Below, in pieces: positions 23,905 through 37,594 of a stretch of 64,000 nt of DNA. Position 1 is the first letter of the stretch. Each line of letters starts with the position of its first letter. The translations under genes were made by a program, and so were the position numbers. The stretch is from contig JAGMUV010000003.1 of assembly GCA_020744425.1 (NCBI GenBank), positions 1,922,001 through 1,986,000 on the forward strand, in the 5' to 3' direction. Under the pieces are notes generated by a model. That model was not told the origin of the DNA, ran no database searches, and worked only from the letters and a program-made list of their open reading frames with translations. The DNA is from Dactylonectria macrodidyma. Taxonomy: Eukaryota > Ascomycota > Sordariomycetes > Hypocreales > Nectriaceae.

Positions 23905-25819
23905 TGATGCTCCCACCATCGCCGTGATGCAGAAGCTCGGCAGCCTGCTCGTCTGAGCGGGCGATGGCGGACGTCCGAAGAGATGCAGGGCGGACGACGG
24001 AAACGTTGCAACCAGCATCGAAATGCTATTTGTCAAGCCGTAAAAATGGTTGTCAGCCTACATGGCTGCCTACCTGCAGTCTCAGTCCGCCTGACCGCAC
24101 GTTGTTCGGCTGTGAGTCAAAATGCAGGAGGCCGTGAATATGTTCCATGTCCCACCGCCTCTTCTCATCCCAGACCGCGGTGAGGACGTGGTGAGAGGCA
24201 GAAAGACAAGACACAGGGCTGAGAAATGAGAACCCGGCACTTACTTTAAACTAATATGGGGCGCAACACTGGCGGAAGGCCCGGCGCGCTCGCTTTCTGC
24301 CGTACCCGTGAGTGTGAGTGTGTGTACTAGATGCGTTCGTCGTAGTGGTTACCACTACTAGGCAGTGTAAACGAGCAATGGGCTTCTTCTGACGTACGAA
24401 GTAAGCTGTCGCCTTGGCTAGGGAAATGAGCCAATCTCGGTGACATTGTTCTGAGCTCATCAACACAGGCCGCCTCGATTGTTCCAGAAGCCCTCGTCAA
24501 GACCCGCGCCGCCATCTGGCGTCGACATGGGGGAGCTTGTCTTAGCGAAAGGCCGCCCCTCCTCTTTGTCCACGGGACCGACCTTCGTGCAGCAAAGCAA
24601 ACACGCGAGTTCGAAATAGATTCCGCCCGCATCTGGAAACTCCAGGTTTCCGAGCTGGGTATCTTTGTTCGTGGCAATGCCCTGATGCGCAGCCCCGGGT
24701 GGTATGCAATATTCTGACACGAAACGTCCACCGGGGGGCGTATCGTATCCCGTCCAGCTTCACCGAACGGTGGAATGGGCCATTGCATAACCAATCTCCA
24801 CCACGGTGAATATATCTGACAGCACGCATGTATCCAGCGGTCCCAGCCTCACTGAGCAGCTATCCATCGCCTTCACAGCCCAGGGCTGGCAGACGGGGAT
24901 CATGATGCGACATGGCCGCCATGAAAGAGAGACAAATGGAGCCTACATGGGGCGGTGAGAAAGCAAAGGTGCGAGCTGGCTGCAGCTTCAGCTTGCTTGC
25001 GGGGTGTCTTGTTTCGCAAACGAGGCTGTGAACAAGACGCGCCCCGCCGTCCTTCCAGTGATCCTTCAGTGATCAGCGCACAGCGCTGTCTCTCTATCGA
25101 GGCAGGGAGAGAGACACATTCGCTGGTGGGCCTGCAGAAACACCATGTTGTTGGTGGTGATTATTTTAGAAATTGCCCTGTGTTGCTTGCCTGCTGGGCC
25201 TCACTCCCCCGTCAATTGCGGAGAATGATCGACAAACACTGGCAACAAAGTCATGCACACAGCCAACAAGAACTGCGACTGCTTACCCCGACAGCCACAG
25301 AGAGGCGGGTTAGCGATGGGCTTTTCAGGGGTTCGGTCCCGATTCTTGGGGAAAGATTCTAGAAGGCTGAGTCTGAAGCCAACATGGTCCATGGATCGAC
25401 CCTCCCCGCGGAGCGCCTATCATCCCTATCCCTCCCTCCTTTCTCTTCCCCCAACACCAACCGCACACACCCCCCTAAACCAACAGCCAGCAAAGCAAAC
25501 AAGCAAGCAAGCAAAACCCAGCCTTCTCGCCCGGCAGATAGGTGGCCATGTCGCATCCAATACCGTCCGCCCAACAAGGCGGACAGTCACCAACTGTGAA
25601 ACATGGAACCGCCCGGCAAAGGATGACAAGAGACGCCCCGGGTCTTCCTCATGTAGTGCCGGCCAGGTCGCTCGTCAGAAATGATGCGAAATGCGACGAC
25701 ACACCCTCTCCTCCCGGACAGCCCTGTCATGTCTGGGCTGCCCTTGGGTTGTTTGACGTTCGATTGGGGCTGCCTGGCGGCTTACACGGCCTTCTGCCAC
25801 CTGATACCATGTCGTGGCC

Positions 25820-25876
25820 TGTCATGACTAGCCCGTACGCAAGTAGGGTGGCCTGGGTTCGAATCTCTCCCTGACA
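25820..25876 (+). other. tRNA-like fragment (possible truncated tRNA or Pol III B-box)
   Basis: The sequence contains GGGTTCGAATCTC, an almost perfect B-box/T-loop. The ends TGTCATG and CCTGACA could form an acceptor-like stem with six of seven pairs. The span is only 57 nt, the T-stem pairs poorly and no anticodon arm is visible, so it is not a functional tRNA as read. Confidence 0.2.
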
Positions 25877-28800
25877 CCGAAGCTGCATGTCTGCAAAAGC
25901 AGAACTGCGCCAAGTAGACAAGGTGAGAGAGAGAGGCTTCGTCATCTGTCCGACCGCCCGAGGTGTAGCGGTGAGTTGTAGCGAGGCGACATGGCCGTCG
26001 CATCGCATCCAACATGACACGGCCTCCCTCCACCGCTGGTTGCTTTGCCTTGTCCTGCAGTGCCGCCTCTATGATCCAGCTGCCTTGCGAATCGCAGCCA
26101 TCCAGCGCAGCCTCTCTCACACCTCCTCCTCACCTCTCCTCATCAGAAAAGGGAACGGAATTGTCTCACCTGGTTTGGCATCCCATCATCTCCTAGGCAG
26201 TGGGACGCCCGTGACCGCCGCCACTAATATTGGGAGGAGGCCGGTGCGCCCGAGCCATCTCCATCTCCCCATCACCAAATCCCGCGGATCTGGTCCGAGA
26301 GATTGGGCAATTGATCCTTTCAATCACCCACCGAGACGTCCAAAAAGCCCAACCGCTTTCTGCACGCCTTGGAAGTCTGATTCCCAACAGCCCGGGATCC
26401 TGACCATGGGCTCTGCCTCATTTCCCCACGCGTACAAGGAGCACCCCTTGCTCAGCAACGCATCCCATCAATGATGTGCAGCAGGCCCAAGCGCCCGCTA
26501 CCGAGACGGCGTGTCGTTTGAGGTTCGGCTGTCTCAGATCCTGTGCAAAATTCCCAACGGTACGGGGGGTAGGAAGGTGAGGGAGGGGGGCGACGATGAC
26601 GGCGCCTTCTAGGTTCGCAATTTAGCATCTAACATCCGGCCACAAGAGAAGACGGCGTTTTGCGTAGCGGAGCAGCGACTGTCCGTACCTGGTCCTTTCC
26701 GCGGAGCATGGGGCGGCGCTCGAGTCCTCTTTGAAGGTATGTTCCATGCTCCATGCCCTGGCAGGGGAAGGTCGCCTAGCAATCAGCACTTCGCGGCACG
26801 CGAGTCGAGAGGCGGGTGGGCGTGTGAATCCTGGGCCATTTTGACTGAGGTAGCGTGTCGTGAATAGATTGCCTCCCTTTCCACGGACTTGGATCGGTAG
26901 TGGAAAAAAGGAGTGCGTAATCGCCCTCTCACCCTCACCCTGGAAACCAAATATCAAGGAGCGGCAACTCTTTCGGTTGGGCATATATCTTGGCAAAAAA
27001 TTCATGCGGCTATCCCGGATTCCTGGCCAACTGCGATAGGCAGAATACGATGGGTTGCGCCCAGGAACGCGGCGCTTCTGCAGAACAGGCTCCGGCATGT
27101 TGGAAACTTAAATGGCCTCACAGGATGAATTGTTATTGGAGTCGCTAACAGATCCGCAGTCATAGAACTACACATGGTAGATGTAGGGCGTGAGCGGATG
27201 CGCCCGCCATGGCTTTCTACGTGCTTGGATGACCCCGTCGTCTCAGATTACCACTGAGGTTCCGTGCAATGTCGTGGCGTCGACACATTATTGTTGGCCT
27301 GCCTCAACTTACATGACGACCAACGCGCCACGTCTGACCTAACAAGCGGCAGAACAGAGCGTGGAGGCTATCTACTAGAGCCAGCATTTGAAATTGGACC
27401 CCAGAGTACTGCGTATGTACTCTGTAGGATCGCTGAGCTAGAGCCCTGACGGCAGTCGTGTGGCGATCGTCCAACTTGAGGCCATCCAGCACAATACCCG
27501 TACCTATCGTGATGCTTCATGCGCACCTAAAACTGCGCGGACTGCGGAGCACCTATCATCATCCATTGCCCAACACGAGATGTCCTTTTGATACAACGCG
27601 AGCTATTCAGTGGTGTGCCTGCTATGCACCTAAAAGCATAATCCCTCGGAGCGGCAGACAACACGGGACTAAGGCCAGCGTAGGATCCGAGGCATCACGA
27701 TGCAGCCTACTACACACTGGTCGACGGGTCCTCGCGAGAGCTCGACCCAGGGCAATGCAGCAACGCAGGGAGCTCTGCATTCGAGGTGCATGGCTCAGCT
27801 GCCGTCAGCGTCCGACCGCACTGCATCGCCGGTCATGTTGCCATGAGGGGAATGCAGCGGCAGGCGCGCGAGAGACGGGCGCTCCCGCTGTCCATCCGCA
27901 CCACTTGTCTGGATGGAGTGCCGGATCCGGATAGCTGAATAGTAGCATGGTGATCAGCGCGGGATGTTGATGCGTGTCGCTCATCGTATTGCACCGTTGG
28001 CTTGCGGATGTGGCCAGCGAGGGTTGCCTGAACGGGACTATTGGAATTGCATAGTCAGCCGTCGAGCAACCACTATCTATACTCTGCATTCGCATGTGGG
28101 GGGGCTCGTGCAGCCATGTTCTCCGAGCAAGTAAGGGACGAGGAACTGGTGATCCTAGGATCGATCGAGGGAGGTGAGGGGAGCCGGGTCGCGTAATACC
28201 ACAAATACCACCCAACGCAGAGGCGCCTGACCAAGAATGATGTGAGATATTTCGATGCCAGTGCCTGCTACATGGTGCTCTCTATGCCTAGTTCCTAGTC
28301 TGTGGTTCCTCGAGTTGGACTTCGCAGGCTGGCCTGGATTGTTGATCGATATGAGGCTCAAGCTGGACTTCCGGGGATTGAGTGGATTCTCTCTGCCGAA
28401 AACCAACTCAAATTGCGGCCAAATGTGCCGAAAGGCTATTATATTGACAAGTCCGGAGGAAATGATGATGGTAGGAAATGAAGCCAATTCCTGTGCGCTC
28501 AAGGCGACGCCCCCGCTCCGCGTTTCTCATCAATCAATGGCTTTGGCCCCGTTCCGGCTTGAGCCGGCTTCAAGAGTCCGTCCACGAGCATTCGCTTCCC
28601 TTGTAGCTCCATCAAATGAAGCCCAATCGAGAGACGGGCCAATCTCACAAGTTCTGCATGCTGTGCCACTTCTTGCTGGCATGGCATTGCATGGCTGCAT
28701 CACATCAGCTGCCCGTCCGCCGCGATGACGCGATAGGCTGCATGCCGAGATTAGTCGACGACACGTTGCGTCCTGGACTCCTGGTCGAGGATAAGCCGCC

Positions 28801-30226
28801 CGACTCTCAATTGAGCACGGCGAGAGGGAGCGACCCGATGGATGACTTCCCAGGATTCAACCGTCAAACCCGTTGCATGCTGCAGCTGCCTGAGTTGGTG
28901 TGATTGGTTGTCGTTCCACAAAGGGGTTGGTTGTTTGTTGCGTCGCTTTCAAGAGGCACGTGGTCACGACCCATCGTATAATCGAAATTGAGGCCGTGCT
29001 GGGTCAGCCTGGGTGAAAGTCTTGGTACGGCATGGCCGGCATTTTCAGCGTCATACATGGCTCCCTTCTACCACTTGGAAACCGAACCACGCCAGCCCTG
29101 AATGAGGCACAATAGGACGCAAAGGCCAGTTCCATCTTGGCCCCAAGACGTCTTGGCGGATATGCGTCTCAATTAGTCCTCAGGGGGAAGGAGGCGGTCG
29201 TATTTCCTGTGTCCTCTGTGTATGTGTTTCGGACAGTGGAGGCAACGTATTGGCCCCATGAGGGCAATACCTAGCACCAGGAGTCAGAGGGGCACGCGAT
29301 AACAGAGGCGCCGATTGTACAGCCGCCAGCGCACGATGACGGGTTTCCTGATAAGATACAATAGGGCGGCGCCTAGGTCGAGCGAGGTCTAGGGGAGGTC
29401 CAGGGACCCATTTCTCCAACGGACATGTCCCCAGCGGTATGATGTATTAGAGTAGTCGGGGGGGGGCTTGGCTTACGCTTGAACCAACACTTTGGGTAAT
29501 GGCCGATGCGGCCCCTATTGGAACTCAGCTCGGGGAATGAAGGGAGTGATTTTGCGACGAGCCTGGGCTAGAAATGATCAGGCAAGCCGAGCGCAGCCTC
29601 CCGCCGGCGCGAGTCAAGGCCTAGAAGGAATACAAGAACTGTGGGTGGTTGAATGCAATGTGAGTGCGACGCGATGCCATGCGGCGAGGTGTAGCGCATG
29701 CAGACTCAGTGCAGCCAGCGTGTGTTTGATATGCAGGCCAACAACAGATGGCCAGCCAGGTTCCCAGGTTCTTAGGTTGCCAGGTATGCCGGGCACTCGC
29801 CAGCTCAAGAGGTGTGCTAGGGGCGGCAAAGATCCTAGGACGATTATCGAGCATTGTCCTATTCTAGCTTGTCGAGTTCGCCGCGTGACACCATCCACTC
29901 CCGGTTTTGCATCGCAATGCTGCAACGTTCTCGGGTACCTTTTCTTGCTCCGCGCGTCCCGCTGAGCTTCTGGGAACCCCTACGTCACCCTGTTGCGTGG
30001 AGCGGGACCAATCGCGTCACCAACGTCTTGGCTGGGGATGCGCTCACTTTCCTAAGAGCCCACCCTGTTTTCCGCGGACGTTTCGTACATTTGCAACAGA
30101 TAGGATCCTGTGGTGTTTTGATCTGGCTGCGCTTTGGGAGAGGAGCTAGCGATATAGAAAACTATACCCCGGACTTGAACCATCTGCTGGGAACTCAAAG
30201 CTCTCGTGTTGGTTTTGTAGCGGCGT

Positions 30227-30242
30227 GGGGGGGGGGGGGGGG
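30227..30242. repeat. 16-base G tract
   Basis: Sixteen consecutive G residues on the plus strand. Length in an assembly is uncertain because such runs are error-prone. Confidence 0.9.
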
Positions 30243-33200
30243 TGATGATACGTACATCAACCATGGCCATAGGAAGTCAGACCAACGCAATGGGTAAAAT
30301 CGGCGGCTGCTGCCCAGCCCACCTGTTCTGGACACAATACATGGTAGAAATCCGCGATATGATTGAGGCCCAGATAAGCAACCGCCCTGTTGGTTGACCG
30401 CACCGGAACCGCCAAAACGTCAGTTTGCTCTTCTCAAATGCCATACTTAGACACCAGCAAACCACTCAGACGGCCCCGGACCCATGTCTCACAGCGGGGG
30501 ACCCCTTGAGATCACCCTAGGGACCGGGTATCGGCACCACTTAATGTCTCAGCCGATTGGGTAGATTGCGGGACGGGAACGTCATTCCCCACGTCGCACA
30601 CTTGACGGTGACTTGCCTCCGCATCCAACAAATCACAGCTCCCGAAGCGCCTATGCCTGGCCCAGCTTGTCGGTGCAATTCGACAGCTACATTGCTTGAA
30701 GTTGCTTCTGTGTTTCTCTCTTACTGGGCGCCAAGCCCTCCGTGCCGTCCGTCTCCTCGACGGCCTCCAAGTCCTTGGAAGTCCTTGGAGTGGTTCGATA
30801 TCATCCGTCTCATTGGGGCTGTCCGTATTGAAGCTGTGTGTCCTTCTCATTGGAGCTGCTCGTCGCATGGCAAACACCGCATGTGATGTGATGGTGTCGC
30901 CATGGCTGCTTTTCACTTGTCGACAGCGTTGCGGTTGCGTCCAGTTATCGTCTTTGTTCCCGTCACAGCGTGCACTCGCCAAGCGGCTCCGCAACGGGAC
31001 TGGCCCAGCGACACCACATGACCATAATTATTATGGTGATTGTCCAAATGTCGGTGTATATCGGGAATCCCTTGAATGCTGACCCGCGCATCTCCGCAAT
31101 TGGACTCGGCCACTTCAAAACGGAGCAGCACGGCTTCTGTTTGCACATTGGACCCTGACGCAGGCCAGGTCGGTTGGGAGGCTTGGTCAAGGTGACTAGG
31201 CAGGGCAGGGCAGGGCCACATCGGTCAGTGATGTGCAAGAGACACTGCAATGCAGACCTGTACGCCACAACATGGAGGGAGGCTAGGAGGGAGGCTTGGG
31301 AGGGTGTCAACGCAGGGTTCACTCAACGGCCCAGTGGCTCCTGTTGGACTCCATCCCGACTTGAGACGGCGTTGGGTCTGATCGGAGACTTTATCAACTT
31401 CCGCGGGCGGATGGTGGTGATGCCACCCCCGGATTTTCTGAAGCGCAGCGTTCCATCAGCTCACTTGACGCCGATGGTAGGTTGCCAACGTCGTAGACCG
31501 TGATGAAGCGGAATGCGTACTATGTAGAGCAATGTCGTAGCAGGGCGGGACATTGCTGATGGCGGGGCGCCGACAAGGCTGCAGAGAGTTGCCTGCACCT
31601 AAGGTTCGTGACAGAAGCGGGGTTTGGACTGACGAGTGAAAGGACCTTGAAGGGTTGACGGATTTTGGTTTTGCAGGTACGAAGTACTGGACGGCCGAGA
31701 TACCCAAACGGGGACCCACACTGCCAACCATCCTAGCTGCAGCTCTCCAGTCTTCAGGCATCATGGATGGTTTTGATGCCCACACCCCCATTGCGCCTCC
31801 ACTGCCACTGCTACCGCATGTGCAGTACGTAGCTTTCCACCTCCGACTGGCTGGTCACCCTGTTTTCCTCGCTATGTTTGGCTCGAACCCGCGAACAAGG
31901 AAATGACGGGACTCGGCGCCAGAGGATCGACGACGTGATGATCTCATTCCGCCGTTGGCTCTCCCAGGGCGTTTGTTTCAAGTTGTGTCAGGCCCAACCC
32001 GCTGTCTCTCCTCTCTGCCCTCGAATCACACCGCTGCCGCCAGAACTGTCAAAACCCATCGTCAATGGCGGATAGGCCTCTGGGGACTTGACATTTCGAG
32101 AGGGGAAGAGGGGGTGCTGAAGCGCTGAAGGCCTTTCCGCACGGCGCATTGGCTGCAACAAAGTTTTTCTTCCCTCCTCATGACGCTTTTTCCAATCCAA
32201 CCCTCCGGGCCTCGGACGCCATTGGCCTTTTCCCCACATCCTCTTTTTCGGACGGCGGCACCTTGCCGTCTGGGCGTCTGGGCAAGTCGCCGTCGTCGGG
32301 GCCCCTCGCGCCTAAGGTAGGTGGGAATCTCGGTCGGTCATCATTACCGCCCCTTTGTCATTTTGTGCCCTTGTGTGTGTGTGTGTCTCGGTTTGCCTGA
32401 CCTAGATAGGAGGCGGGAGGAGGGCGGCCACGGGGAAGCACACGCCAGAGCCGGACGTGAGGGTGGTCAAACACCGAAAACTCCCACCCTATCACCTATC
32501 GTTGGCCTTGTCTGCCCACGCCATGTCAGTTGTGAGGCATTGCAACGTCCGCTAGATCTGTAACGGTTGAAGTAGACGGGAGAGTGCTGCCACGTCACTT
32601 GGGGTGGATTGCAACAGTGCTTCGCCGACTGACCCTCGCTTGCCTACCGAGGGTAGAGCTGCTACAGACGAGGATCACGATGCGAATTCAATGTCTGAAT
32701 TTCAGGATTGGGATTTGCACGCGCACGCGCTTTAATTCAATTGGCACACACAAGATACTCGGCACATCCCCACCTCCGTGAAGCATGTGTCAATGATCAA
32801 CTCACAGTAACCTTGAACCGAGGACTTCGTGCCTGACCAAGTTTAATGTTGAAAGCAAGTCATCAACTTTAAGGTGGGGGAGCGTGTGTTGGAGTCAGAA
32901 TGACAACTGAACAAGACCAGAAACGTCATGCGAATTGTCAAGCACATGCGAGGGAATTACATCATCATTTCGTATTTATTTTTGACCTTACAAACGACAT
33001 TTGCATGCAGCTGTCTGTCTCTGCTGCATGCAATTGGTAGCGCGAGTTTCCATGCGAATAGTGGTGCTCCTAAATTTACAGTGGTGCCGCGAGCGCACTG
33101 CCCTATCTGGCGCGTGAACCCTGTCACCCTCGACCAAGCAGCTGGTGCACCCGGCTGTCGTATTTTCGACATGCGTTGAAATGAGACGGCGGGGAACCAG

Positions 33201-36200
33201 ACCTCACCAAGGAATATCTTGTCAGCCGCCAGCAAGGAACAGCTCGCTTGCCCCAAGTTGACAGCACTGGTGCGGTCAAGGGTTGAGGTTGAGCTAGGGT
33301 CAAATTCCGATTCTACCACGTTCTTTGTAGAGAGTCAATTGGTCCGGGGCCCTACGAGCCCTCATGTCGTCTTTGTGGCAGTGGAGACCGGGCATCATCC
33401 GGACATGCCAACGAGCGACGTACGTCTTGAATATGGAGACAGCAAGCTTCGGAGGCTGGAGGTTGTAGATTGAGGGATGACAGGCGCGAAATTCAGGCTT
33501 TCTGGGTAATTTTTGGGATTGTCTTCCTTGGTCGGCTTGTGGAAGTAGTCGGGGCTAACTAAAGGCCGTCTCAAAACAAGCCGCCTACTGCACTGGTGCT
33601 TGACCTGGATTCCCTGGCCAGACCCGTTGCGGGCGTGGCAGCTGAGGTTTGCTAGAGAATGAAGAGGCGCGCTAATAATAGCCCGAGCGCGAGTTGGTCG
33701 CGCCGTTTACACTCGCCCAATATCTATTAGGGATGCGATAGAGGGGTAGCGCGATGATTGAAATAGAGAGATGTTGCCCATCGTTGAATCTTGACGCCGG
33801 GCTCGGGGATGGGAGGGAACGTGAGACGGGTCCCTGGACGATTCCTGGGGCGCCGTGGATTGTGAAACACAACTTAGAATGTGGTTTGAGCCAACTAGCT
33901 AGGTTACAGGCTTGCTGGCCTTTGATGATTCCATTTATGTCCAACGCCGCCGGTCCAAGGCAGACATGGCATATGGCATTCAGGGCAGAAGCATTGGACA
34001 ACTTTACCATGGCCCACCTGGCAAGGCAGGATCGGGAACAGGGTTGTGTGGTGCACATGACCATCTATCGTATCTGCCATGGCCTTTTTGTTAGCTTCGG
34101 TGGTTTTTTCTTCTTCTCTTGACTTCTTCCCCTAGCAGAGAACTGCAATCGAGCTCGCCTCATGCACCCACATGGCTCAGGCTGAAATGCTCGGTCGGGT
34201 CCAGTGCGCTCTTCTGGTTCCTCGCTTCGATGGGAACCGGCGCTGCAGCCTCGTTGACCGCTCGAGACGGCGCCTAGGCGTGGGCGAGCGATGGCAGCAC
34301 GAGGTTCCAAACCCCTGGCGCTGAAGGGCGAGATGGTTGGGCAACTCTTCGCTCCCAGGGCCGGGGGGCATAAGGAGATCGATTTCTCCGGATACCTGGT
34401 GGTGCTGTTTGTTCTGGTGCTTCTCAAAGTACTGCCTGCGCACTGGACTGTTTGAACCCCTCCCTGCCCAGAAGATAAAGGGGGGTGGCAAGATTTGGCC
34501 AGGCCCTGTCGCTAGATCCTTGTCTTGGATGCGCCGGACACATGGCGAGGTACCGGCCGAGGCTGGTACAAACAAACGGGTACGGTACCTTTTCGCCTTG
34601 GATGTTGGAACTTGAAGGCGTCGGCCATGCCTGGCTGCTCAACCCCCCGGTCATGGAATTGTTCTTTTTCTGTGACTATCCGGGGGCCGGACTGCCCTGG
34701 TCTTACATACTCGCTCCCTTCCCTTCGTACCTTACCCAGGTCATCTTGGTCTTGGACTTGGCCTGTCGGCCAACGGCGCCGGTTTCTGTCAGCTGGCTCC
34801 CCCGAGTACGAGCATCGTTTGAAATGGAAAACCAACGACGGGAGTACGAGGAGTCATTCCGAGTCGCCATGCCACTATCAGCTCCTCCCGAGTTAGCATC
34901 TCGTACCTGAGGCGGGGGTCAGCCTCGGGGCCTTGTTTGGGCCCTCCAGGCTACTGGATCTGCTGTTCGGTCCTGACCTGCACGGCGCCACTCTCGTGGT
35001 TCCGCGCCCTCTGTGCCCCTTCCTTGCCCGCAGCCAAGCTAGGAGCTAAGTTACTTTGACATCCTAAGAGGCTAGGAACCTCGTTTTGCCTCCCTCGTGA
35101 TCGTGCCCTGGCTCGCCCTCGACGCACCCAATCGGGATGAAACAAATTCTTGAGCAAACGACATGAAAAGTGAAGGAAAAAAAATGGACGATGAAAAAAG
35201 TCCAAATCAAGGCGTTCGGCCGCTTGCTAGTGCCCGACCCCCCGCCCTCATTGTAGGTGGACTGCTAGCATAGGTAGTCGACATGCTCGCTCGTATCTTA
35301 TTATGATTAGCTCTAGCCGTGCAGTCCATGCTTAAACCTTTGGCCTGGCATGATATGGCAGCATCTGCCGAGGCCGCCGCAGACTAGACTCCCTCTTGAG
35401 GAGGGGTGAGACTTTCTTGTCTGGAGTGTTTCGATTCGCCTATCGTCATTATTCGTCGGTTGCTCATCATCTGGCGAAGCGACACCGCTCCGCGCATTAC
35501 ACTCCGCTCTTGTTGACTGAAACGTGACGGAGGCTGCGGATCTTCAAGGGACCACATGCCTATCGTTCTCTTGGTACGGAGCACGCGGTGTGCTGTTATT
35601 CGAGCTGGAAGGGATAAGCAGATCCTCATGCCTCATGTTGAGGCTAAGTTGCGCGATCCGAGAGCCGGAACGAGGACGAGGGCCAAGGAGGGATGAGGAT
35701 GGACGAGAAGCTTGCCTCTTTTCTCTCTGTTCTTGTCTCTCTCCTCGTGTCCTAATCTCCTCATATCTCACCGTCATTTACAGCATGGCATCCACGCGCC
35801 ACCAAGCTCCCTGGCCCTTTTCTCTCCCATTCCATCCCGCACCGGCGATAGATGGAGAATGAACGGATTGGCGTCTTCCCCACCTCCAAGGGCATTTTGG
35901 CCTTTGGGCTCGCTCTCGGGTGCGCCTGTGGGAGCTGCAGGCCGAAGTCTAGCAGAGGGGGAAGGGGCTAGGTGGGATGGAGAGCTGTGCTAGACCGACC
36001 TTTTGGTACCTAGTCTGTCCCACATCTTGGCGCCTTCGCTGGCCGCTGCCCACACAGAGTCGCAGAGAATCGCACCGCCGCACTCTGAATAGACGAATCG
36101 AACTGGAAAGTGAAATCTTCAGGATGACGGGCGCAGGGAAGGCGACAGAAGCTACCAATTGGGGCGGGGAAGGCAAAAAAGAATGGACCCGTCATCCATA

Positions 36201-37444
36201 ACTCTCATTCATCCTCCGCCAGAAATCCCACTGAAGCATCATCCATCACGATCCATCGCCCTGCAAGCGGATTGGGGGGTTCCGTTTCCTGTTGCGAGGC
36301 CCAGTCTTGAGCCCCCGTGCTATGGCCCTCCATCCATCCCCCCTCTAAGCATAAGCCCCTTGGGCAGTCCAAGCCTCAATCCCACTGCCAAAAATAAGGG
36401 CCACCACGGGGCTTCAGGCTTTGAGGCTCCAGAGCTTCCGGGGCTTTTTTTTCAGGGCTACCCTCACCAAAAAATGAGAATGAGAAGTGAAAAAAACCCA
36501 CCCAAAGCCAACAGGTCACTCCATCATGTTTGAGCCAGTGCTAGCCCCATCGCATCGTCATTCAACCACGTTCCGTCCCATCCATGCCACATACACATAC
36601 TTTGCGCTCACAGGCACACACCGCACTGGCTGGCTGGCTGGACCTCGTCCGCGTCCTCTCTCCCTCTTACACACGGACGGATACACCATCATTCGCAAAC
36701 CAGGGCTACTTCGTCCATGGCATTAGCACACAGCGTTGGGCCCCGGACCCATGCGAAATTGGCGATATCAAGTCATGCCCATCATCCGTCATTCCCTCCA
36801 TGTTACCATGCCATCCCTTGCGACTCGCATTGGCTGCTGGTTCTGGATCGGTCAACAAATTCCTAGTGGCATGCTTGTGGTTCTGGCCTTCGCAGAGGAA
36901 TAGTAGTAGCCTTTTGGCCGTCTTGGTGTATCTCTAAAGCGGGCTGCTTGCTGTGTGGTGGTGCTTCTGTCGTTATCAGTGCCATGGGGCCTTGATCCGG
37001 CACTCGCCCGCGCCCGCGCATTGCCCGCGCCCATGCCCACGCGCATGACTAACACGATGACCATGATGTCTCCCATGTATACCTTGTCTGTTTGACTATG
37101 TAGCGATGTGCTGTGCTGGTATGGTCGGATGCTATGCTGGTGGTCTGGTGCTACGTTGTGATGTAGGTACGTACTACGTACTACGTACTTACCTTACCTA
37201 GTAACAGCGTCTAGGTGTGCTGTGCGGTGCGCTGTGTGTGGCACTTGGCTGGGCTGGGCTTGGGTGGGCTGTATCATCTGGACGGCCGTGGCCCTGTCAA
37301 ATCCGTACCTTGGCTCGTTCGCCTTGTTCCTATTCCTACTGCACATCCCGTCGTCTAATGGGCCCACGCCCCGTATCGTGCTGCCAACCCCCTTTCCCCT
37401 TGCGCGCAGGGTTTGTCGGGGAACATCTGCAGTTCTGCACCCTT

Positions 37445-37479
37445 GGGAGCCATGGGAGCCATGGGAAGCCATGGGAGCG
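37445..37479. repeat. (GGGAGCCAT)n short tandem repeat
   Basis: Three full units and one partial unit; the third has an extra A. Confidence 0.9.
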
Positions 37480-37562
37480 TGCCTTAGGCACATTCTTACG
37501 CCCACCCTCGCCGTCATCGTGGCCATCTTGGTGTTTCGTCTGTCATCCCTCTGTGTCTCTAG

Positions 37563-37594
37563 CACTCTGGCACTCTGGCACTCTGGCACTTCTG
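37563..37594. repeat. (CACTCTGG)4 short tandem repeat
   Basis: Three identical 8-bp units followed by CACTTCTG. Confidence 0.9.

Noticed and set aside
25887..26474. 195-codon plus-strand frame, longest in the gene-poor interval
   Set aside because: Low-complexity Ser/Pro/Arg/His composition, no domain, no ATG context or splice-linked extension, and an overlapping frame of similar quality on the other strand.
28255..28728. 157-codon plus-strand frame
   Set aside because: No recognisable family or codon bias; similar in character to the many random frames around it.
31888..31912. Minus-strand GGGTTCGAGCC resembling a tRNA T-loop
   Set aside because: No complementary T-stem or acceptor stem around it.
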